A DNA stretch of 15,079 nucleotides from assembly GCA_030849075.1 (NCBI GenBank), contig JASAOO010002959.1, positions 1 to 15,079 on the forward strand, given 5' to 3'. The position numbers were made by a program, and so were the translations under genes. Of this stretch, positions 9,738-15,079 are shown piece after piece. The notes below the pieces were generated by a model, which was given only the letters and a program-made list of their open reading frames with translations, was not told the DNA's origin and did no database searches. Origin of the DNA: Zelonia costaricensis. Taxonomy: Eukaryota > Euglenozoa > Kinetoplastea > Trypanosomatida > Trypanosomatidae. How positions within the stretch are numbered: the stretch's first letter is position 1; each line of letters begins with the position of its first letter.

Positions 9738-12700
9738 TCAGATGAGGAAGGAGAAGGAGAGAAGCTCCTGCGCAGACGGGCGATGGTCCGGGTTCTCGGC
9801 GCAGCTCGCCAGCGCCAGCTCGCGCATGTCGTTGTCGAGGTCATCTGGAATGTCGACGACGATGACCTCCGCGATGAGGCACTGCACAAATTCATGATCG
9901 TGCCGCAGCGGCAGCGCGTCGGTGCGCTCCGGGTCGGACCACTTCCACGGCAGCCGGCCCAGCACCATCTCGAGGAACGAGACACCGAGGGAGTAGATGT
10001 CTGAGGCGGAGGTCAGCGGGAGGTTGCGCGCGCCTTCGGGGGAGATGTAGACGGCCGTGCCGCGCATCAGCCGGTCCTCGTTCACGCAGCACGCCTCCGT
10101 CAGCTTGTCGGACGCGGAGCCGAAGTCGGACAGCTTGCACACGCCGTCTACGCCGAGCAGGATGTTGTGCGGCTTCACATCGCCGTGCGTCGTCGACTCG
10201 TGCAGGTAGGCAAGCCCGTTGACGATGTCCAGCATGAAGCGACGCACCACGGTGCGCGGCAGCTTGCCGAAGTTGTCGATGATGTCGTGCAGGGAGCCGC
10301 CGGGCATGTACTCCATGATGATGGCAAGGTACGACTGGGTCACGCAGCAGCTGATGTAAGGGACGATGTTCGGGTGGCGCAGCTTGGCGCACGTGCACAC
10401 CTCAGACACCATCTCCTCCTCCTTGATGCCGCGGTGCAGGCGGGGAATGCGCTTGATGGCCACCTGCACGCCGTCGTCTGACATGCCAAGGTAGATGGCG
10501 CTGAAGGCGCCCGTGCCGATCGGGTAGAGGGACACCTGCCACTCGTGCTGGTTCACGTCGCGGAGCACCTGCGGCTCGTCGGAGCTCTGCACCGCCGCGC
10601 CCACCGCGTCGGCCGACGCCACAGAAGAGTCAAACACAAACGCGTTCGTGAGGAACGACGGCGCCTCACTTGCGTTGCCGTCGCCCGCGACCCACGGCGG
10701 CGCGCTGCCGTGCATGCTCGACGCCACAGCGGCGCCCGGCGCACGGGGGTGCAGCGGGGGCAGGCCAGGGCCGGTGGTGGCAACATTCGCGCCACTCGCC
10801 GGCACCGGGACGGGCGACAACGCAATCTCGCGCGGCCCCATCGCAGCCGCCACGACGCGCTCCGTCAGGTGCGACGGCTCCGGCGCCTCTCCTCCTGCGG
10901 TGGTGGCGGCCGATGGTGCGGCGGCCGACTGTTGCTGCTGCTGCTGCTGCTGTGGTGGTGGCGAGGTGGGCTGGCGGGCCGCGGCTGCGCCGTGGCCTGC
11001 CGTGCTGCTGCGTCCAAAGACTGCGGCCTCTGCGTAGGGGTCGATGCGCTGGCCGCTGTTGGCGCCGCCGTCGGCGCCGTCGTCGCGGTCGTCAATGGCG
11101 TACTCGTGCACGGCAAGGCCGCCGCCCATGAGGATGTCGTCGTGGCTGCTGGAGGCGGTGTCGAGGCCGTACATATCCTGAATGAGGTGGATGTACTTGC
11201 TTGTGTCGCCCAAGGCAACCCGGTCCACGCAGATCTGCCGCAGTCGCTTCAGCTGCACATTCTCGCTGTGCGCCGAGTCGAAGACCATGATCGCCTCCTT
11301 GTACTCACCCCTGCACATCTTGGAGAGCCCGTCACCCATCTTCTTGGGCATGTTCAAGTTGTACTGCAGCGACGCGCTCGGGTCGCGCAGCTCGCACAGC
11401 GTCACCAGCGAGACATCCTCTGGGAAGCGCACGCAGTCGATGTGGTACCACGGGATCTGCGCGCTGCTCGTCGCAAAGTGGGACAGGGTGTCCGAGGTGG
11501 AGGCGACGTGGCAGCCGATGTCCCACAGCACCTTGCTGATGTCCAGCATGCGCTGCGTGTCGAAGACGACACGGGCCTTGCTGTGCCGCGCCCCGCAGGT
11601 GCCGACCAGGAAGGGCATGCGCACGGCAAAGCAGACAACGTGGTTGCGGATCCCCTCGGGGACGGAGCGGTACACCTCCAACGCGAAGCGGCAGATCTTC
11701 GACACCACCAACGGGTTCTGCGACTGCGTGCCGAAGTTCACGAAGAAGCTGCTGGAGCTGACGGACTCGATGTAGCCCGTGTACTCCTCGGCGCGCTGCG
11801 AGATGACGTCCATAATGGCGCACGCCTCCGTCGTGTCCACGGCACGGTGCACGTCGACGAGCACCATGGCAACGTCGAGACGCGAAAACTCGTTCGTGTT
11901 GTCCTTGACGATGTTGGCGTTGAAGCGGGTGCGCACCCGGCGCGTCCGGCCGTCGCCCGCGTCCACGTCGCTGTGCGAGCCGTCCGACGGCGCCAGCGTC
12001 ATGACGGCGGCCGGCACAAACGTGCGCATCTCCCGCAAGCTGCGCTCGACGCGGACAAAGGCCTCGTGAATACCCCGGATTTCCGTGATGTACGCGAGCC
12101 AGCCGTGCACCCGGTGCTTCTCGTCGCCGCGCGAGACCTCGAGGTTGGAGGCGCGAATGAGCTGCGGGATGAGCCGCTTCATCTCGCGCACCACAAACCA
12201 CGCAATCACAACCGCCACGACGGCGGCAATCACGACGACGAGTACGGTGACGGTGATGACAGCGGTGCGGGCGGTCGCGAAGGCGCGCTCGAAGTCGGCG
12301 CGCACGACCACGACGCCGAGAACGAGGTTGAGACCGTAGCTGTCCGTGACGCGCGTCAGGTTGAGGCTCGCCTTGTTGTTGTTGAAGAGGAAGTCGATCT
12401 GCGTCGTGTTGGTGTTCTCGGTGTGACTCTGCAGGCAGTTCTCGAGCCCGCCCCTCCGGTTCGCGGCGGCGATGGCCTCGCGAATGATGGGCTCCTTGAT
12501 CTCGTTGATGAGCGTGGGGCGGTAGTACGTGACGCCGTTGATCACCGTGGCCGACTGCACCGACTCGTTCCAGCTGTTGCCGACGAGGATATCGCGCTGG
12601 AGGTCAACAAGAAAGATGCGGCCGTGGTCGCTGAGGAACTTGACGAGCGTCTGCGTCTCGCTGATGATCGTGTTCGAGGACGAGCCGGCCTCGCAGAAGC

Positions 12701-14312
12701 CGAGCGTGCCGTCCACCATGAACGGCATGACGAAGTTGAAGTACGTCGCGGTCGTGTTGTCGGAGGCGAGAAGCCAGCGCGTGTTGTTGGACGTGTTCAT
12801 CGACCACGGCTCCACAATCTGCTTCATTGCCCCGCCAGGGAACGTGATCTCGCCCTTGAAGTCAAACTTGCCGAGGGAGGTGTTGCTGATGGAGACGTTG
12901 TACTTGTTCACCTCGTACATGTCCACCACGCTCGGTGTCGCGCTGGCGGCGCCGTAGACGACGGCGTTGCTCGTGTTCGCTGGGATCGGCTCCATGTACC
13001 CCGCGTCCGTGTACAGGCCGCCGCCGTATATGAAGCGCAGGTACGAGATGGACGCGTCGAAGCGGGTCAGCACCGTGAGCAGCGACACGAGCAGCTGCGT
13101 CTGGTTCACCGGCAAGTTCGTCTCATTCGTCGTGGTGATCTGGCGCTTGATGTAGTTGAATGTGACGATGTGCACAAACGCAGGCAGCATCGCCAGGCTG
13201 TTCTGCGTGATGGAGGCGACGCCCTTCATGGCCTCGTCGAGGAGGTACTGCGTTGTGCGTGAGTTGGACTGGACGCCGACGAAGTAGAAGGGCAGGAAGC
13301 CGAGCAGACCGACGATGATGGCGCCGACGCACATGATGAAGGCGACGGCTGGGAGACTCGACAAGGTGCAGCACACCTGCGGCTCCTGCTCGTCCAAGGA
13401 CGATGGGTCGTCGTCCGAGTCGATGGCGTGCACCTCGATCAGGTTCGCGCGCTTGTCGTCGCACGGGCACTCGATGTGCTCGGCGACGAGGCCCTTCACC
13501 GTCTCCTCGCCGGTGAAGCCCAGGACGGCGTCGATGCGGTTGCCCCCGTCGTAGCTCGCCTTCTGCACCGAGCTCGGAATGGCCGCCAGCATGTCGGGCG
13601 AGTAGACGGAGTTGTCGAGCGAGGAGTCGGAGGTGCTGCTGAAGTGGCCGCCCTTGAGCGGGTTCTGCATCATGACGCGGCGGTCGTCGGTGTACTCCTC
13701 CTCTTCGGCGTTGCCGTCTTTGGTCTTTTTGAGAGTCTTACACACACTCATGCTGTTGCGCTGGCTCTGGCTCGAGCCGGACTGGATGTACGCCGGGAGG
13801 GTGGAGTTGCGGATCGTCGTGGACGCCATGCCCGCCGACGTCGACGTGTTGTTGGCGTTGCTTTGCTGCAGGTTCAGCAGCGAGTGGTAATGCACCGGCT
13901 GGGAGACGGAGTGACCCGCGTTGACGTGGTTCGTGTGCATTGGCGCCGCGTCCTGCAGCTCCACGGCGGTGTGGCTGCCGGCGCTGGTCGGCAGCACCCG
14001 GATCACGGCGCCGCGCGAGTCTGCGGAGAAGTTCGCGGCCGTTGGGTCGTACCAGGTTCCGACTGCCGCGATGGCCGCGGCGGCCCGCGCACCGCCCGGC
14101 ATCGTCAGCCGCCCCGCGACGCCTGTGCCCAGCTGCGTCGACGGCGTAGAGGTCTCGGAGGCGAGCGGCACGCCCGGGGTGACGGGAAAGCTGTTGGGCG
14201 AGATCAGCTCATTGCCGCGCGACGCGATGCCATCCGCGGCGACGCTGTCGTTTGAGCTGCAGGACTGCTTGCCGTCGATGATGATCGACGGCATGGTGCT
14301 GCGGTGCGGCAT
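9738..14312 (-). CDS. Receptor-like transmembrane protein kinase with Cache-like ectodomain, degenerate nucleotidyl cyclase domain and C-terminal STE11-like kinase (1524 aa)
   Basis: Seen: cytosolic Ser/Thr/Asn-rich N-terminus (1-321) with a dicysteine at 314-315; membrane helix at about 322-347; ectodomain 348-681 with 11 N-X-S/T sequons and only two cysteines (540, 626); membrane helix at about 682-708; amphipathic linker 709-770; cyclase-homology domain about 808-976; TPR-like element 990-1032; low-complexity linker 1050-1250 with Q8; kinase domain 1258-1524 ending at the stop. The kinase has a Gly loop (IGTGAFS), VAIK Lys1287, alpha-C Glu1304, HGDVKPHN with Asp1378, DFG Asp1396, SPE 1424-1426 and Arg1511, so it should be active. 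Start: ATG at 14310-14312 in the context CCACC-ATG, with an in-frame TAG 24 codons upstream (14385-14387). Known: MAPKKKs phosphorylate MAPKKs. Inferred: a membrane sensor kinase. The substrate is unknown, and no neighbouring gene in the window helps. An active cyclase is unlikely because metal-binding residues are missing. Confidence 0.93.
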   Translation of the reverse strand: MPHRSTMPSIIIDGKQSCSSNDSVAADGIASRGNELISPNSFPVTPGVPLASETSTPSTQLGTGVAGRLTMPGGARAAAAIAAVGTWYDPTAANFSADSRGAVIRVLPTSAGSHTAVELQDAAPMHTNHVNAGHSVSQPVHYHSLLNLQQSNANNTSTSAGMASTTIRNSTLPAYIQSGSSQSQRNSMSVCKTLKKTKDGNAEEEEYTDDRRVMMQNPLKGGHFSSTSDSSLDNSVYSPDMLAAIPSSVQKASYDGGNRIDAVLGFTGEETVKGLVAEHIECPCDDKRANLIEVHAIDSDDDPSSLDEQEPQVCCTLSSLPAVAFIMCVGAIIVGLLGFLPFYFVGVQSNSRTTQYLLDEAMKGVASITQNSLAMLPAFVHIVTFNYIKRQITTTNETNLPVNQTQLLVSLLTVLTRFDASISYLRFIYGGGLYTDAGYMEPIPANTSNAVVYGAASATPSVVDMYEVNKYNVSISNTSLGKFDFKGEITFPGGAMKQIVEPWSMNTSNNTRWLLASDNTTATYFNFVMPFMVDGTLGFCEAGSSSNTIISETQTLVKFLSDHGRIFLVDLQRDILVGNSWNESVQSATVINGVTYYRPTLINEIKEPIIREAIAAANRRGGLENCLQSHTENTNTTQIDFLFNNNKASLNLTRVTDSYGLNLVLGVVVVRADFERAFATARTAVITVTVLVVVIAAVVAVVIAWFVVREMKRLIPQLIRASNLEVSRGDEKHRVHGWLAYITEIRGIHEAFVRVERSLREMRTFVPAAVMTLAPSDGSHSDVDAGDGRTRRVRTRFNANIVKDNTNEFSRLDVAMVLVDVHRAVDTTEACAIMDVISQRAEEYTGYIESVSSSSFFVNFGTQSQNPLVVSKICRFALEVYRSVPEGIRNHVVCFAVRMPFLVGTCGARHSKARVVFDTQRMLDISKVLWDIGCHVASTSDTLSHFATSSAQIPWYHIDCVRFPEDVSLVTLCELRDPSASLQYNLNMPKKMGDGLSKMCRGEYKEAIMVFDSAHSENVQLKRLRQICVDRVALGDTSKYIHLIQDMYGLDTASSSHDDILMGGGLAVHEYAIDDRDDGADGGANSGQRIDPYAEAAVFGRSSTAGHGAAAARQPTSPPPQQQQQQQQSAAAPSAATTAGGEAPEPSHLTERVVAAAMGPREIALSPVPVPASGANVATTGPGLPPLHPRAPGAAVASSMHGSAPPWVAGDGNASEAPSFLTNAFVFDSSVASADAVGAAVQSSDEPQVLRDVNQHEWQVSLYPIGTGAFSAIYLGMSDDGVQVAIKRIPRLHRGIKEEEMVSEVCTCAKLRHPNIVPYISCCVTQSYLAIIMEYMPGGSLHDIIDNFGKLPRTVVRRFMLDIVNGLAYLHESTTHGDVKPHNILLGVDGVCKLSDFGSASDKLTEACCVNEDRLMRGTAVYISPEGARNLPLTSASDIYSLGVSFLEMVLGRLPWKWSDPERTDALPLRHDHEFVQCLIAEVIVVDIPDDLDNDMRELALASCAENPDHRPSAQELLSFSFLI
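9741..10541 (-). other. STE11/MAPKKK-like protein kinase domain (residues 1258-1524)
   Basis: All main catalytic motifs are present: glycine loop 1266-1271, Lys1287, Glu1304, hinge EYMPGGSL (1334-1341), catalytic Asp1378, Lys1380 and Asn1383, DFG 1396-1398, SPE 1424-1426, Asp1438 and Arg1511. The GGSL after the hinge, NFGKLP and the KLSDFGSAS run resemble MAPKKKs. The residue before the catalytic Asp is Gly, not Arg (HGD rather than HRD), making it a non-RD kinase. The APE motif reads SPE. The domain ends at the extreme C-terminus with no tail. Confidence 0.9.
10929..10952 (-). repeat. CAG/CAA repeat encoding polyglutamine (Q8, residues 1121-1128)
   Basis: Eight glutamine codons, seven CAG and one CAA, lie in a Pro/Ala/Gly/Ser-rich disordered linker between the cyclase-like and kinase domains. 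The tract follows PPP and precedes an Ala/Ser run. Its length is likely to vary between strains. Confidence 0.9.
11217..11345 (-). other. TPR-like post-cyclase element (residues 990-1032)
   Basis: The pattern GLSKMCRGEYKEAIMVF followed by a second helix LKRLRQICVDR matches the short helical hairpin (gl-ly-g-fe-A---F----L--R) that commonly follows class III cyclase domains in bacteria and protists. Its presence straight after the degenerate domain supports the cyclase ancestry of the preceding region. Confidence 0.5.
11385..12188 (-). other. HAMP/transducer-like linker and degenerate class III nucleotidyl cyclase homology domain (residues 709-976)
   Basis: Residues 709-770 contain the pattern EIRGIHEAF...SLREMRTFVP, which matches the linker seen between a membrane helix and class III cyclase domains. 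The fold then continues with MVLVD (Asp820 in the place of the first metal Asp), a helix, IESVSSSSFFVNFG in the place of the second metal-Asp strand (Ser854 where Asp is expected), a central VGTCG turn (903-907), the DTQRM...VLW segment and a closing CELRD strand. The second metal Asp and the usual Asn/Arg of the catalytic helix are not seen. Inferred: a catalytically dead pseudocyclase kept for dimerisation or nucleotide sensing. It should be confirmed by profile or structure comparison. Confidence 0.6.
12189..13349 (-). other. Two membrane helices enclosing a Cache-like ectodomain (residues 322-708)
   Basis: Helix 1 spans about residues 322-347 and helix 2 about 682-708; the latter is an unbroken run of V/I/A/T. 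The 334 residues between them start with a probable long helix, hold 11 N-glycosylation sequons (N396, 403, 446, 472, 477, 506, 509, 519, 582, 635, 651) and just two cysteines, 540 and 626, which could pair. The last strand before helix 2 (LVLGVVVVRADF) resembles the final strand of dCache modules, which bind small ligands in bacterial chemoreceptors and some protist cyclases. The Cache assignment rests on topology and motif look only; the glycosylation implies an extracellular or luminal face. Confidence 0.6.
13350..14312 (-). other. Cytosolic N-terminal extension of the kinase (residues 1-321)
   Basis: This stretch is Ser/Thr/Asn/Ala-rich with no recognisable domain and is probably disordered. 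It contains S/T-P sites (S38-P, T45-P, T56-P, S238-P), an acidic patch near 298-310, Cys282 and Cys284, and a CC pair at 314-315 next to the first membrane helix that could be palmitoylated. No cleavable signal peptide is visible at the N-terminus, so the first membrane helix probably acts as an internal signal anchor. Function is unknown. Confidence 0.6.
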
Positions 14313-14347
14313 GGTGGACGGAGGGAAAGGAGAGGGAGGGGGGGGAG

Positions 14348-14374
14348 CTAAAACAAGAAGGGGCGAAGAGACGA
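14348..14374 (-). promoter_or_regulatory. Alternative trans-splice acceptor for the kinase gene (short 5' UTR option)
   Basis: The minus strand reads CGTCTCTTCGCCCCTTCTTG then TTTTAG, a second pyrimidine tract with its AG at 14349-14348. Use of this site would leave a 35-nt 5' UTR that is itself almost all pyrimidine. Another AG lies at 14555-14554. The sequence alone does not decide between them. Confidence 0.35.
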
Positions 14375-14614
14375 GTGCTCCTCTCTACGTGCGTGTGAGT
14401 GGATTGGTCTTTCTTGCCTGTCGGCTACCCCACACGACAACACACACACAGACGCAGACACAGAGTGTGGAAGGAGCGCGAAAAGAAGAAAGGCGGACCG
14501 GCACGGGGGCACGTGTGTATGGCTGTAACTGACGGCGGCGCACAGAAGGTGCACTGATGAACGTGCAGTCAGCGGTGGGCAGCAAGAAAAACAAAAGATG
14601 GAAAAGAACTCTCA

Positions 14615-14640
14615 CTGTGGGGGGGGGGGGAGAAAGGCCG
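14615..14640 (-). promoter_or_regulatory. Candidate spliced-leader trans-splice acceptor for the kinase gene (long 5' UTR option)
   Basis: On the minus strand a pyrimidine tract containing C12 ends in CACAG, with the AG at 14616-14615. This is a textbook polypyrimidine-CAG acceptor. It would give a 5' UTR of 302 nt with no ATG in it. Trypanosomatid mRNAs receive the spliced leader at such sites, usually the first AG after a tract. Confidence 0.45.
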
Positions 14641-15079
14641 CGGGGGAAAGAGGGCTTTGAAACCAAGAAAAAGCCAAGGTGGAGATGCACCGAGGAGACC
14701 TGAAGAAGAAGGCAAAGAGGAGAGGAACAACAACAGCAACAACGACAACAACAAAGGAGCAGGGGAGCGGGGGAAAAGGGAGGGGGGAACGGGGCACCTC
14801 GGTGTGCGGGGGAGGGAGAGGCGGGGGACGGTTGGAGACTCGCGCGGAATGGAGTGGAAGACAGAGACAAATCAAAAAAGAGGAGAGAATTAAGGAAGCC
14901 CGCCGAAGGGAGGAAGGCAGGAGAGAACAGCGCGAGCTGGAGAGAGTCAGGAATAGACTGTAAAGGGGGGGAACGGGGTGTTTTTGTGAGTGTATATGGG
15001 AGAGGAACAACAACAGAAGGAGGCGGCCGGAATACAGGAAAAAACAGGAGTACGGCACCTGCAGTACGCGGAGTACAGA

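Larger units (their letters stand above)
14313..15079. other. Upstream intergenic and 5' UTR region, no gene seen
   Basis: The plus strand is purine-rich, with a G12 run at 14619-14630, a short CA run at 14441-14450 and a CAACAA-type stretch near 14728-14756. No open frame here has a protein-like composition. The minus (sense) strand has no ATG anywhere in these 767 nt, in keeping with leader and intergenic DNA of the kinase gene. Confidence 0.7.

Noticed and set aside
10545..13262. 905-codon open frame on plus, antisense to the kinase gene
   Set aside because: It is a shadow of the GC3-rich kinase codons: the translation is dominated by H, R, V, D and L with no domain, while the minus frame has complete kinase motifs.
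1..15079. CRISPR arrays, insertion sequences, SIDER/ingi-type retroposons
   Set aside because: No spaced direct repeats, transposase frames or recognisable retroposon hallmark were found by eye; degenerate SIDER copies could only be excluded with a profile search.

Overview
This window looks like nuclear DNA of a trypanosomatid, most likely Leishmania or a close relative. The evidence is one intronless, GC3-rich gene, long gene-free flanks full of CA/GT microsatellites and G/C homopolymers, strong purine/pyrimidine strand asymmetry, and polypyrimidine-CAG sites of the kind used for spliced-leader trans-splicing. I cannot name the species from the sequence alone.

There is one protein gene I can support: a 1524-residue receptor-like protein kinase on the minus strand (9738-14312). 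Its order is a 321-residue Ser-rich cytosolic N-terminus, a membrane segment, a Cache-like ectodomain of about 334 residues, a second membrane segment, a HAMP/cyclase-transducer-like linker, a degenerate class III nucleotidyl cyclase homology domain, a TPR-like element, a disordered linker with polyglutamine, and an apparently intact STE11/MAPKKK-like kinase domain at the C-terminus. This mirrors animal receptor guanylyl cyclases: there a kinase-homology domain precedes an active cyclase, whereas here a dead-looking cyclase precedes an active-looking kinase. The likely job, by inference, is sensing an external or luminal ligand and passing it to a cytosolic phosphorylation cascade.

Right of the gene (14313-15079) is its 5' UTR and upstream intergenic DNA, with candidate trans-splice acceptors at 14615 and 14348 and no ATG on the sense strand. 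Left of the gene (1-9737) is about 9.7 kb in which I find no credible gene. It is mostly purine-rich on the plus strand, so the strand transcribed with the kinase gene would be pyrimidine-rich, as expected for trypanosomatid 3' UTR or intergenic RNA. Between about 4.86 and 6.6 kb this bias breaks into islands of the opposite sense. The interval also carries several strong G-quadruplex motifs on both strands. A very long 3' UTR, a convergent transcription-termination region or an unannotated non-coding RNA locus would all fit.
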